Shown here: positions 45,368-56,666 of the stretch, in pieces | How positions within the stretch are numbered: position 1 is the stretch's first letter | Layout: every line of letters starts with the position of its first letter | Assembly (NCBI RefSeq): GCF_020667895.1 | Contig: NZ_JAFMPS010000004.1 | Location: forward strand, 167,171 to 231,170 | From: Alcanivorax sp. 1008 | GTDB lineage: Bacteria; Pseudomonadota; Gammaproteobacteria; Pseudomonadales; Alcanivoracaceae | Reading direction: 5' to 3' | Length of the DNA stretch: 64,000 nucleotides | Translations under genes and position numbers: made by a program | The notes under the pieces: model-generated | The model's input: only the letters and a program-made list of their open reading frames with translations | Told to the model about the DNA's origin: nothing | The model's database searches: none

Positions 45368-46324
45368 ATGATCATGCGAAGCCCCCTACTGATACTGCTT
45401 CTGTGTCTATGGCTACCCGCTCAGGCACAGTGGCACAGTGACAGCTGGGATAGCATGGGCACCCGAGCCACCCTTGAGTTCTGGCATCAGGGAGATCACG
45501 GCAAAGACATAACGGAGGCCATACGACAGGAATTCAACCGTATTGAAAATCAACTTTCTCCGTGGATTGCGGATAGCGAGCTGGCCCGCTTCAATCGACT
45601 AGCAGTGGACCAGAAATTTTCCCCCAGCGATGAGTTTCGCTTTCTTTTAGAGCGCTCCAGCCTTTACAGCACCACCAGCAATGGCGCCTTCGATATCACC
45701 TTTGCCGGTGCCGGACAGCTATATAACTATCGCACTGCCGAAGCACCGGACGATGCCGCACTGCAACAGACAGTCATCGGCATGCAACATATTCACTGGC
45801 ATGAGGATGGCAGCATAAGCAAAGACCATCCCTCAGTGCGGATTGATCTTGGCGGCATCGCCAAGGGTTATGCCATTGATCGCGCTGTTGCCATTTTGCG
45901 CGCTCACAATATCGACAATGCATATCTCAGTCTTGGCGGAGATAGCTATGTGCTTGGCCAACGGGATGGCCGTTTGTGGCAAGTTGGAATTCGTCATCCG
46001 CGCAATTCCAAGGCAGTGGCTATTACCTTGCCGCTTACCGAGATCGCTGTTTCTACATCCGGGGACTATGAACGGTTCTTTGTTCGCGATGGTGAGCATA
46101 TTCATCACATTCTTAATCCACATACCGGCAAACCTGCTGGTGATATAATGAGCGTCACCGTACTAACCGGACAGGGCATCGACGCGGATGCGTTATCGAC
46201 AACAATCTTCGTTATGGGAATCGAAGAAGGCCTGGCACTAGCTAATCGCATGCCGGAGGTATCGGCCATCATCATTGATCTTAAGGGCAAGGTGCACTAT
46301 TCGGACGACCTGACCGGCCACTAA
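45368..46324 (+). CDS. apbE: FAD:protein FMN transferase
   Basis: A 318-residue exported ApbE (signal ending AQAQW) that attaches FMN through a phosphoester to Ser or Thr of target proteins outside the cytoplasm. The hallmark regions are SMGTRATLEFW, IDLGGIAKGYAID, STSGDYERFF, HILNPHTGKPA and DADALSTTIFVMG. It is the last gene of the right arm, 25 bases after the Tat protein gene. Its presence implies at least one flavinylated target, probably encoded by this cluster. It ends 2 bases from the convergent TPR gene. Confidence 0.95.
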   Translation: MIMRSPLLILLLCLWLPAQAQWHSDSWDSMGTRATLEFWHQGDHGKDITEAIRQEFNRIENQLSPWIADSELARFNRLAVDQKFSPSDEFRFLLERSSLYSTTSNGAFDITFAGAGQLYNYRTAEAPDDAALQQTVIGMQHIHWHEDGSISKDHPSVRIDLGGIAKGYAIDRAVAILRAHNIDNAYLSLGGDSYVLGQRDGRLWQVGIRHPRNSKAVAITLPLTEIAVSTSGDYERFFVRDGEHIHHILNPHTGKPAGDIMSVTVLTGQGIDADALSTTIFVMGIEEGLALANRMPEVSAIIIDLKGKVHYSDDLTGH

Positions 46325-46326
46325 TA

Positions 46327-48174
46327 TCAGCGGCTACGTTTCTCTCGCACCATCAGATTCTGTAAGTCTCCCAGAGCGGCCCAGCTTTCAGCGGTAAAGG
46401 CCTTCAGGCGCTGGCGAGTGGTTTCGATCTGCGTCATCGCCAGCAACTCGATTTGCTGCTGCTGGCGACCCAGAAGCTTATCACCGCGCCCTTCAAGCTC
46501 GCCGATTTCATTATAAAGGCCGGCCAACTGATGACCGAGCGATACCACCCTATGGCTGTCACCGCTGGCCGCAGAAGAAACCCGGTCAGAAAGTACAGCG
46601 GTTTCCTTGAGAAGCGTATCAAGCTCCTTTAACTGACTCTCTCGCTGCCATTGCCGTGGCACACTGTTCTCTTGCAACTGCCACAAAAGCAGGCCCTTCT
46701 GTAATGCCAGTCTTTCGCGTAGTTCCGGCTTGATTTTTTCTGGCCAACGGGACATCAGTGTTTCTACTTCATCGACCGCAGCCAACAGCTTGCGCTCATC
46801 TTCGCTGGCGAACATGGATAGATCATTACTCTGCTGACCATGCTTAAAGCGCTGCTCCATTTTCTTCAACTGCTGTGGCCAACCCGCCTGCTCGAGAGCA
46901 GCCAACATATCCTCAGCCAGCGGCACCTGCTCGCGGTGTTTGCGCACCTGTGCCGCAACCATCTCCTCGATAGCAGGCAAACGCTGACGCCAGCTATGTA
47001 ATAAATGTATCTGCCGCAACTGTTCGTGATAATCGCGCCATCGACTATGAAAGTCATGGGAGGCAAAAAGATGACGGAAAGTGGCGAAACTCTCCACTCG
47101 TCCTGGCTTGAACGGCGGCAGGCCCTCCATGGCGGTAGACCAGACTGGCTCTTGAACCAGATCAGCAAACCATTGCCCGGAACGAATCTGCTGCTCCAAT
47201 TCGGCCAGATAGCGATAGTGCTCGGTATAACGACTGATCGCATATCGATAGCCAGTCGCCGCCCTGCCGAAGTCGCCCAGCACCTGGAATAGCCAAGGCA
47301 GAGACAGCAATGCTTCCTGAGTTTCTTCAAACTGCAGCGAGCGCTCAGCCAAGGTCTGCAAAGACCCCAGAGCGCGCGCCGGCTCGTCGCTGGCAATCCA
47401 TGCTCTTCCATGTAGCAGCAATGCGGTTTCACTGTAGGGACCATCAAGCCTTGCTGCACGCAGGACTTTACGGGCCTGTCTGGTCTGACCGGTGCGCAAA
47501 TAGTGGACTCCAAGGGCGAGCATTGCGCGATCTTTGAGAGCATTGGTTTCGTCATCGCCGGGCGGCAAGTTGGCCACCTGCCAAAGCAGCCCCTCCCCTC
47601 TATCACCATCGCCGCTGTTGATGCGACTTACCGCAAGGTTGTAACGCAGATAGGCACTCAGTGAGTCTTCATTAAGATAATCGAGTGCATCACCGGTTTC
47701 CTCAAAGCGCCCCATACGCATCAACAAGCGAGTACGCAGAGCATGGAACTGACGATTCAGCTGCTCTGGCGGAGTACCAATCTGCTCATCCAGCAATGCC
47801 AGTGCATCCGTATAGCGCTGCTTGCGATAATGCAGCTCCGCCAAATGCAACCAGATACTTGGCGCAAGCGCCGGATCAACACTCTCCGCCAGTAATTTGC
47901 GAAACAAAGCCTCTGCCTCATCGGGCATGCCGTAGTGAGCATAGAGAGCGCCAAGTAGCACCTGAGCCTGAGGTGCCTGGGTTGGCAGGGTGCCGGTCTC
48001 CAACGCCATCAGCGCCTGACTCATAGCGGCGAACCAGTTCTGCTGGTAGTAATCGAACAGGATCGCGCCATAACCCGGGTCTACCACCTGATGGGGGCGG
48101 TCGATACGGTTACTTGCCATCAATGGAGCAGACAGCAAAAGTACCAGCAGCACAAAGATCCCGGATCGACGCAT
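46327..48174 (-). CDS. Periplasmic TPR-repeat protein
   Basis: A 615-residue exported protein (signal ending PLMASN). Helical TPR-type repeats cover about residues 50-330, for example VLLGALYAHYGMPDEAEALF and LALGVHYLRTGQTRQARKVL. A long Glu/Gln/Leu-rich, coiled-coil-like C-terminus covers about 400-610. TPR proteins of this kind scaffold envelope complexes. It follows a small periplasmic protein by 2 bases, so both form one operon. It is convergent with the redox cluster; whether it belongs to it is open. Confidence 0.82.
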   Translation of the reverse strand: MRRSGIFVLLVLLLSAPLMASNRIDRPHQVVDPGYGAILFDYYQQNWFAAMSQALMALETGTLPTQAPQAQVLLGALYAHYGMPDEAEALFRKLLAESVDPALAPSIWLHLAELHYRKQRYTDALALLDEQIGTPPEQLNRQFHALRTRLLMRMGRFEETGDALDYLNEDSLSAYLRYNLAVSRINSGDGDRGEGLLWQVANLPPGDDETNALKDRAMLALGVHYLRTGQTRQARKVLRAARLDGPYSETALLLHGRAWIASDEPARALGSLQTLAERSLQFEETQEALLSLPWLFQVLGDFGRAATGYRYAISRYTEHYRYLAELEQQIRSGQWFADLVQEPVWSTAMEGLPPFKPGRVESFATFRHLFASHDFHSRWRDYHEQLRQIHLLHSWRQRLPAIEEMVAAQVRKHREQVPLAEDMLAALEQAGWPQQLKKMEQRFKHGQQSNDLSMFASEDERKLLAAVDEVETLMSRWPEKIKPELRERLALQKGLLLWQLQENSVPRQWQRESQLKELDTLLKETAVLSDRVSSAASGDSHRVVSLGHQLAGLYNEIGELEGRGDKLLGRQQQQIELLAMTQIETTRQRLKAFTAESWAALGDLQNLMVREKRSR

Positions 48175-48176
48175 CG

Positions 48177-48680
48177 TTACTGCCAGCTATGCAAAACAAA
48201 TACGGGTTGCTGGGCGGCGGCGTCATCTTCCATGCGCAGCTGTACAAACTGGCGACCATTACCCTTTTCAAACTGCAGGGTTACCGCCCGTCGATACTCC
48301 CGGTTGCCCGGGCCGCTGCCACTTACAAAGGCGGTTAGTTCATGGCTGCCATTGCGAATGTTTGTCACGTGAAGCTTCTGAATGGCGCCGGTCTTCAATG
48401 CCTGAACTTCACGCTCTGTGTATAGGTGACCATCAATGGTCTTGCCATCCAACTTCAATGTAATGGAGTCAGGGCTGAAGTACTTGCCCACATCCAGAGA
48501 AACAAAAACCGCCAACTGGGTATCTGCAGGGAACAACAACTCTTCCTCCAGCAGCAACAATCGGCGATTGATATCCAGTACATCCTTACGAAACTGGGCC
48601 AGATCCTGATCGAGCTCGCCGGCGACAACACTGCACACCAGTACCAACCAGACCAGCAAACCCTGCCATAGCCTTTTCAT
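48177..48680 (-). CDS. Small periplasmic protein of unknown function
   Basis: A 167-residue exported protein (signal ending SVVAGE). A short helical N-terminal region (LAQFRKDVLDINRRLLLLEEEL) is followed by a beta-rich domain (LAVFVSLDVGKYF and LHVTNIRNGSHEL). This looks like an Ig-like or beta-sandwich fold. No cofactor motif is visible. It is upstream of and coupled to the TPR protein. I do not recognise the family. Confidence 0.72.
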   Translation of the reverse strand: MKRLWQGLLVWLVLVCSVVAGELDQDLAQFRKDVLDINRRLLLLEEELLFPADTQLAVFVSLDVGKYFSPDSITLKLDGKTIDGHLYTEREVQALKTGAIQKLHVTNIRNGSHELTAFVSGSGPGNREYRRAVTLQFEKGNGRQFVQLRMEDDAAAQQPVFVLHSWQ

Positions 48681-48844
48681 ATGCAAACCCCAAACTCACC
48701 TTGTCGGAAATCTATCATGACTCAGCGCTCAAGACGCAGACCGAATTCACACCATCCGAGATTACGCTTATCCAGGCCAAGCGCTTCACGTCGCCTTGCC
48801 GGAGCTCGGCACAGGCTGGGGCAGTGAAACTCAGGATTACCCAT

Positions 48845-49609
48845 ATGCTTAACCATTCCGGCATCGCCGTCGTAATTGGCGCCAGTCAGGGCATTGGCCT
48901 TGCCATGGTAAAAGACCTGCTAGCCCGCCCTCAGGTAAAACGTGTTTACGCTGCCTCACGGCATGCCATGCTTAGCGTGCCACTGGGGACCCTGACGGAA
49001 GAGTACGGAGATCGACTGCAAGTTCTTTCCCTGGACAGCACACAGGAATCAGACATTGCCAGTCTTGCCAATGAGGTACGCGAGCGAGACCAACGCTTGC
49101 ACTGGCTGATTAACTGCGCAGGACTGCTGCATGATTCGGCTAGAAATATTCGCCCGGAGAAAAGACTTGAACAGATAGATATGGCACAACTGGAGGCGAT
49201 TTTCAGGATCAATACCTTTGCACCTATTCTGCTGGCAAAACACTTTCTAGCACTGCTGAACCACGACCAACCGGCGTGCTTTGCGTCAATTTCTGCCCGG
49301 GTTGGTAGCATCAGCGACAACCATCTCGGTGGCTGGTACAGCTACCGAGCCAGCAAGGCAGCACAGAACCAATTCATTAAAACTTTTGCCATTGAAGCCG
49401 AACGGCGAGCTCCTAACCTGACATGTCTTGCGCTCCATCCGGGCACCACCGATACCGGCCTGTCCAAACCATTCCAAAAAAATGTTCCACAGGAAAAGCT
49501 GTTCTCCACTACCTTCGTTGCAGAGCGCCTTCTGGATATCGTGTTCAGCCGGCCGGCGGCAGACAGTGGCAAATTCCTTGCCTGGGATAACAGTGAAATT
49601 ACGTGGTAG
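48845..49609 (+). CDS. Short-chain dehydrogenase/reductase (C-factor/CsgA-like)
   Basis: A 254-residue SDR. The nucleotide loop is VVIGASQGIGLAM, the NAG equivalent is INCAGLLHD, and the catalytic Tyr/Lys lie in YSYRASKAA. It is closest to the CsgA-like branch, whose substrates are poorly known. The ATG at 48845 with AGGAT upstream gives the conserved start; an earlier in-frame start would add about 48 residues without SDR character. Its 3' end overlaps the convergent GGDEF gene by 11 bases. Confidence 0.85.
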   Translation: MLNHSGIAVVIGASQGIGLAMVKDLLARPQVKRVYAASRHAMLSVPLGTLTEEYGDRLQVLSLDSTQESDIASLANEVRERDQRLHWLINCAGLLHDSARNIRPEKRLEQIDMAQLEAIFRINTFAPILLAKHFLALLNHDQPACFASISARVGSISDNHLGGWYSYRASKAAQNQFIKTFAIEAERRAPNLTCLALHPGTTDTGLSKPFQKNVPQEKLFSTTFVAERLLDIVFSRPAADSGKFLAWDNSEITW

Positions 49610-51170
49610 CACGCACCACTCGATTTCTGCCAGAACCCTTCGCCTCATAGAGTGCCTGGTCAGCCAGTTTGATTAGATCTCTGGGAGATTGAGCGGCATC
49701 AGGCACCACAGTCGCCAGGCCGGCACTGATGGTGATGCGGAGCTCTTCTCCACCACCAATCCTGATACGATGGGCGGCCAGCACTTCCCGGAAGCGATTA
49801 GCCTGTTCCAGTACATTAATATCAGTATTGGGCAGCACCACAGCAAACTCCTCGCCGCCATATCGAGCGACCATATCAGCGGGGCGCTTGAAGTGTGATG
49901 TCATAAGTGCCGCCAGATCACGTAGACATTGATCCCCAATCTGGTGGCCCCATGTATCATTGAGCTTCTTGAAATGATCGACATCAAACAGCAGCATACT
50001 TATAGGCAACTGTTCACGGGCGGCACGCTGCCACTCATGCCCCAGATAGTCATCCAGTGCCCGACGGTTGGCCAGCCCGGTTAATGGATCGGTAAGACTG
50101 AGCGAGGCAAGCCGCTGGTTGGCATCACGCAGCTCCTGGGTGCGCTCCTCCACCAGTGACTCCACAATCTGGCCGCGACGCTGTAGCAACCACAGGTAGC
50201 CGCAGACAATAATCACCATCAGCGTTCCCACCAATAGCGCCGCAATGGGTAGTACGGAAATCTCTGCCCGGACCATGCCCCAACCAGGCGACATCTCCAG
50301 CTGCCACTGACGGCCAGCAAACTCTTCCATCATCACCTGATAACGATGGCCAGAGGGTTTGCCTCGCTGAAGAAGCACTCCCCCCTCATCCACATCAACA
50401 ATTTTTAACCAGCGCTGCTTGTCGATATTCGGGAAGATGCGTGAGACAAACTGGTCAATGCCGATCACCGCGACGACAAAGCCTCGTAATGCCTGACGCC
50501 TTTCCACAACAGAAGCAGGCCGCCCTGCATAAACAGGCAGCGCAATCATTACAGCAACGCTATCTGCGTGATCCGGGTGTAGCAATAATGAGGGCGCAGA
50601 CATGATCAAGTTGCCACTATCCCGCGCGGCCTCGATTGCAGCGAATCGTCGAGGGCGACTAGCCAGATCGATACCAGCAAGTATCTCGTTATCTGCCTGC
50701 GGCACGATAAATTTTATAGGGAAATATTCTGTACGCACTGGAGAAGGTAAACGCTGCCGACCATCGTCCACATAATAGATTCGCCGACCAAGTACTGCCT
50801 CGAATTCAGCACGCTGCTCATCAGATACACGCGGCACCCACTGCAGATTCTGCACCAGCTGATTGCGCTGCAGGGCGGCCTCCGCCACGTCCTCAAAAAC
50901 AATTGCAGGCAGTGAATCCGCATAGCGGATCACATCTCGCAGGGTATAGAGTGCCTCCATATTCTGACGCAGCTCGCTACGCAGGAACCGCGCCTGACCA
51001 TCTACCTGCTGATGAAAATGCTGCTGCGCCGCCCGGTAATCGAGCCGAAAAAGCCATGCTGACACCGACAAGGTGAATAGCATCCCCGCCACAGCCAGAA
51101 CAATCAGCATACCGCGAGAGCTAACCAAGCCCTGCCATACGGGATCAAAAACCCGATGACGATCAATCAT
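49599..51170 (-). CDS. Membrane diguanylate cyclase with CHASE-like sensor
   Basis: A 523-residue protein. Membrane helix 1 (about 21-41) is followed by a periplasmic CHASE-like ligand domain (about 60-270, LQWVPRVSDEQRAEFE), helix 2 (about 305-328) and a coiled linker. The C-terminal GGDEF domain (about 355-520) has the active loop GGEEF (438-442). A product-inhibition I-site RPAD (429-432) is correctly placed five residues before it. It should make cyclic di-GMP in response to an extracellular signal and be feedback regulated. No linked EAL phosphodiesterase is present. Confidence 0.9.
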   Translation of the reverse strand: MIDRHRVFDPVWQGLVSSRGMLIVLAVAGMLFTLSVSAWLFRLDYRAAQQHFHQQVDGQARFLRSELRQNMEALYTLRDVIRYADSLPAIVFEDVAEAALQRNQLVQNLQWVPRVSDEQRAEFEAVLGRRIYYVDDGRQRLPSPVRTEYFPIKFIVPQADNEILAGIDLASRPRRFAAIEAARDSGNLIMSAPSLLLHPDHADSVAVMIALPVYAGRPASVVERRQALRGFVVAVIGIDQFVSRIFPNIDKQRWLKIVDVDEGGVLLQRGKPSGHRYQVMMEEFAGRQWQLEMSPGWGMVRAEISVLPIAALLVGTLMVIIVCGYLWLLQRRGQIVESLVEERTQELRDANQRLASLSLTDPLTGLANRRALDDYLGHEWQRAAREQLPISMLLFDVDHFKKLNDTWGHQIGDQCLRDLAALMTSHFKRPADMVARYGGEEFAVVLPNTDINVLEQANRFREVLAAHRIRIGGGEELRITISAGLATVVPDAAQSPRDLIKLADQALYEAKGSGRNRVVRATT

Positions 51171-51281
51171 CTACCCGCCCCTGAAACCCAGCTGTCACCA
51201 CACTCCCCTCTTACCTGGCAATCCTGTTTCCGCTAGTGTGCCACATTCGGAATGAACCAAACCTGAACGGATGATTAACTG

Positions 51282-53109
<1,828 letters not shown>

Positions 53110-53113
<4 letters not shown>

Positions 53114-54372
53114 AAACGCATCCCCAAGCCATCTGTCAGTGATTGCCGGTAGGCGCGCCACGCGGGCCACACTCCAGCCAGCAGCGCAGCCAGCATAACC
53201 GCTGCAATCAGGATAAATTCCTTTGCCACTGGTGACCACAAGGTCAGCGCCAACCCCAGTCGGGCGGACACCCAGGGCGCCGCCAGCAGCGAAGCAAGCT
53301 GCAACAACAGCACACCTGCCAAAACACCCAACAACGTTAACAGCAAGCTCTCGCCAATAACCAATGCAAAGATCTGCCAGGGCCGGGCGCCGATTGCTCG
53401 CAGAATAGCCATTTCCCTGCGTCGTTCATTCAAGGCAGTGAGTAGAGCGGTCAACATAACCACCACTGCCACCATCACCACCATCCAGGCCACCAGGGCC
53501 AGAGCGTTCTCCGCCAGCGCCATCATCTGCCACAGCTGCTGCAGTGCCACACCCGGAATAATCGCCAACAACGGCTCTTCAGCCGCTGTATTGATGGAAC
53601 GTTGCACCTGAAACACAGCGATTCGGGATTTCAGGCCTACCATCAGGGCGGTTACCGAACGTGGCCGCAGATCACGCTCGCGCACCTGCTCAGCCGTCAG
53701 CCTCATCCCCGGCAACGGCGCACCCGCCAGCCAGTCTGCGTGAATCGCCTCTATCCCCTGCAATGAAACATGTACTGTGTTGTCCACCGGCGTACCGGTA
53801 GCAGCGAGAATACCTACAATCCGAAATGGCTTGTCGGCATGATCAATCAGGCTGACCTTGCCTCCACCATGTGACAGGGCAATCTCCTGACCCAGTTGAT
53901 AGCCCAGTCGCTGGGCCACATTTGCACCAACCACCGCATCAAACAGATCGTCAAAAGGCTCGCCATCGGCAAACTCAAGGCTGCGCTGCCGCGCATAGCG
54001 GTAGTGATCAAAGTAGGCCGCGCTGGTACCCAATACCGGAAAGCCCCGATGTGAGTCACCCAATGACAACGGCACAACCCAGTCCACCTGAGGCTGCGCA
54101 GCAATACGCTCAACACTTTTCCAGCTGACATTGGCGGTAGGCTCGCCAATACGAAAAACGCTGTACAGCAGAAGATTCAGCGGCCCGCTGCGCGCCCCAA
54201 CTATCAGGTCCACCCCGGAAACCGTACTGGCAAAACTGTCACGCACCTGATCTCGCAGTCGCTCGACCCCCAGCAGCAGTGCCACACTCAGGGCCATCGA
54301 CAAAACCACTAATAGCGCCGTACCGCGACGATTAGCCAGACTTTTGCCAGCCAAACGAATCAACATCAGCAA
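53110..54372 (-). CDS. FtsX/MacB-type ABC transporter permease
   Basis: A 420-residue membrane protein. An N-terminal helix (about 17-37) precedes a large periplasmic domain (about 45-275). Three C-terminal helices follow, with the FtsX motif NERRREMAILRAIGARPWQI. Such proteins act as mechanotransmitters or lipoprotein/metal-complex transporters rather than classical importers. It overlaps the ATPase gene by 7 bases and DUF3299 by 4. The zinc-regulated context suggests a role in zinc acquisition. Confidence 0.88.
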
Positions 54373-55079
54373 GATACCCCATCAGCACGGGCCGATTTGT
54401 TCAGCTCCCGCAAGTCCAGCACGCGGGAGAAATGCTGCGACAAACTGACATCGTGACTGACAAACAGTAATGCGGCCCCGGCCGCCTCACACTCTTCCAT
54501 CAGCAACGGTATAAAACGATCTCGGTGCTCACTATCCAGCGCAGATGTGGGCTCATCGGCCAGCAACAATGCGGGCCTGCCGAACAATGCCCGAGCCGCT
54601 GCCACGCGCTGTTGCTGCCCCACGGAAAGCGCCGTGGCCGGACGCTGCCACAGCTCCTCAGGCAGGCCCAGGCGTTCCAGAAGTCGCTCCGCTTCTGCTG
54701 TTGCCGAGCCGGAAAGCTGCTCCGCCTGGCAACGACGCGAAGCAGAGAATTTAGCCGTCAGCAGCACGTTATCCAGCACTGAAAGATATGGCAGCAAATT
54801 GAACACCTGAAAGATAATGCCGAACTGATCCGCTCTGAGACGATCCCGTTGCGATGATCGCCAGCCGCTTACCTGCTCACCCTGAAAGATAACTTGCCCA
54901 GCCTGCGGTACCGCTATGCCGGCAATCAACGATAGTAGTGTGGTCTTGCCACAGCCACTGGGACCAATGATAAAAACCCGCTCCGCCGCTGCCAGGGAAA
55001 GCTGCCCAATCTGTAGCACAGGCTCCGAAGCCCCTGGCCACTGGTAACTCACATTCTGCAGGGAAAGCAAATTACTCAT
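54366..55079 (-). CDS. ABC transporter ATP-binding protein (LolD/MacB type)
   Basis: A 237-residue ATPase partner of the downstream permease. Walker A is GPSGCGKTT, the signature is LSVGQQQRVAAAR, Walker B is LLLADEPTSALD and the H-loop is FVSHD. It hydrolyses ATP at the inner membrane to drive the FtsX-like permease. Its start overlaps the ZrgA-like gene by 4 bases (ATGA). Confidence 0.92.
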   Translation of the reverse strand: MSNLLSLQNVSYQWPGASEPVLQIGQLSLAAAERVFIIGPSGCGKTTLLSLIAGIAVPQAGQVIFQGEQVSGWRSSQRDRLRADQFGIIFQVFNLLPYLSVLDNVLLTAKFSASRRCQAEQLSGSATAEAERLLERLGLPEELWQRPATALSVGQQQRVAAARALFGRPALLLADEPTSALDSEHRDRFIPLLMEECEAAGAALLFVSHDVSLSQHFSRVLDLRELNKSARADGVSC

Positions 55080-55609
55080 GGCGCAGACGACAACACAAGT
55101 ACGGGCGAGCGACGATTCAGGCTGGCCACTTCGGCGCCATACTCGGTCACCGCCTGTGCGTTAATAGTCACCGCCGGAAGCCATTCGAACAGCTGCACTG
55201 TGACTTGGTTAAGATATTTCGGGCTGGCACAGGAGAACTGATATTCGATAACAAAGTCCGCATGGCCATGGTGGTGATTCTTTTCATCAGTAGATAGCAG
55301 CACACTCTCCACCTTGGAAGACTGCACAACGCAATCGGCTCTGGCATCCGGCATGACGATCTTCAGAGGGGCGTTAAACTTCTCTGCCGCCTCCCTGATG
55401 GCGGCCTCCTGTGCAGCGGATGAAGGGGCATGCTCAAAACCGAGCACATCCATGGCCGGCAATGTCAGCAATACACTTAATTCCCCTTCCTGACTGGATA
55501 CCAGCAGCTCGCCCTGCCCGTGCACATGGGTGCCGTGCGCCTGAAGCAGGGGCGCAATAGCCAGCAAAGACAGAATCAGCCATTTCCATTTATTGGTCCG
55601 ATTAATCAT
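55076..55609 (-). CDS. zrgA: ZrgA-like zinc-binding periplasmic protein (DUF2796)
   Basis: A 177-residue exported protein (signal ending LLQAHG). It starts the mature chain with a His-rich AHGTHVHGQGEL and has a second His cluster, DEKNHHHGHADF. DUF2796 proteins named ZrgA in Vibrio bind zinc in the periplasm and support uptake with an ABC system, matching the gene order here. The two His clusters are the likely metal sites. It lies 13 bases after the COG0523 GTPase gene. Confidence 0.88.
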   Translation of the reverse strand: MINRTNKWKWLILSLLAIAPLLQAHGTHVHGQGELLVSSQEGELSVLLTLPAMDVLGFEHAPSSAAQEAAIREAAEKFNAPLKIVMPDARADCVVQSSKVESVLLSTDEKNHHHGHADFVIEYQFSCASPKYLNQVTVQLFEWLPAVTINAQAVTEYGAEVASLNRRSPVLVLSSAP

Positions 55610-55622
55610 CAGGCACCTCTCC

Positions 55623-56666
55623 TTACCCCGCAGCCTCGTTACTCAAAGCCAGCATCTTGATCCTTGCCAATAGTCTGTCAGGCAGGCTGTTATCAGTCGT
55701 ATCCACAATCAATACCATACGACTATCATGATCCGGGCCCGGCCATGCGGGCAGACTACGTGGCTCGTCCATGCCCTGGGCGACCGCTTGCACCAGTAGT
55801 GGTCCTGCGTCTCCTGCAACCTTGAAAAGCCCCTTAAAACGAAGCAGCCGCCGTGCATTTTCACCCAGAACCTGCTCCAGAGCGCGCATCAACGACCAGC
55901 GCTCCAGCGGCTCGTCAATGCGCATACTGGCTGCGTGAATGGTGCTGTCCGCATGGCGCAACGACTGCAACGCACCCGCGGGCAACGCCATACCCGCTCC
56001 TGCAGCGGCGGGCCGAAAGCTGGTTGCATCGGTCAATCCAGTAAAGCGGCAGCGTGTTTCTGCGGCATCATCAAGCGACAAATCAGGCAGCTCACCTGGC
56101 TGCATTGACTCAATACGCGCCGCAGAGTTCAGTCCGGCAAGGCCCGCGCACATCTCCAGTTGTTGCGCCGCAGATGCTTGATCCGCGTGGGTCATCAGTA
56201 GCACATCCGCCACCAGCACCTGCTCGATAACTTCAGGGAAAGCCTTCAATCCCTCTACGCCACGCCGCATATCTACGGTGGTGATCACCGAGGCAAGACG
56301 GTAGTGGCGCTCGAGAAAGCGGTCACGCATCAGGGTTTCGATCAGCCCCCAGGGATCTGCCGCACCCGTGGTTTCAATAATCAGGCGATTAAATCGGGGT
56401 ATCGAAGCGGATCGACGGGCCATCCACAGGTTGCGCAGCGTGCTGTTCAAAGTGCCTCGCACCGTGCAGCAGACGCAGCCACCAGCGAGCAGTGTCACCG
56501 GCACCGAGCGATCTTCGATTAACTGATCGTCAATGCCAACATCACCCAGCTCATTGATCACCAATGCGGAGTCGGGGTAGTGCGGTAGCAAGGCATTCAG
56601 CAGCGTTGTCTTGCCGCTGCCGAGAAAGCCGGTCAAGACAAATACCGGCAGCCGGTCAGCGTTCAC
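55623..56666 (-). CDS. COG0523/CobW-family metallochaperone GTPase
   Basis: A 347-residue G3E GTPase. The P-loop is GFLGSGKTT (13-21). The metal site is the diagnostic Cys64-x-Cys66-Cys67 (GGCVCC), and NELGDVGID forms the switch. The C-terminal CobW domain is at about 260-340. Zinc-regulated members (ZigA/ZagA/ZNG1 type) deliver zinc to client enzymes during starvation. I chose the GTG at 56666, which overlaps the zur stop (GTGA), over a GTG at 56684. It is the second gene of the zinc operon. Confidence 0.9.
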   Translation of the reverse strand: MNADRLPVFVLTGFLGSGKTTLLNALLPHYPDSALVINELGDVGIDDQLIEDRSVPVTLLAGGCVCCTVRGTLNSTLRNLWMARRSASIPRFNRLIIETTGAADPWGLIETLMRDRFLERHYRLASVITTVDMRRGVEGLKAFPEVIEQVLVADVLLMTHADQASAAQQLEMCAGLAGLNSAARIESMQPGELPDLSLDDAAETRCRFTGLTDATSFRPAAAGAGMALPAGALQSLRHADSTIHAASMRIDEPLERWSLMRALEQVLGENARRLLRFKGLFKVAGDAGPLLVQAVAQGMDEPRSLPAWPGPDHDSRMVLIVDTTDNSLPDRLLARIKMLALSNEAAG

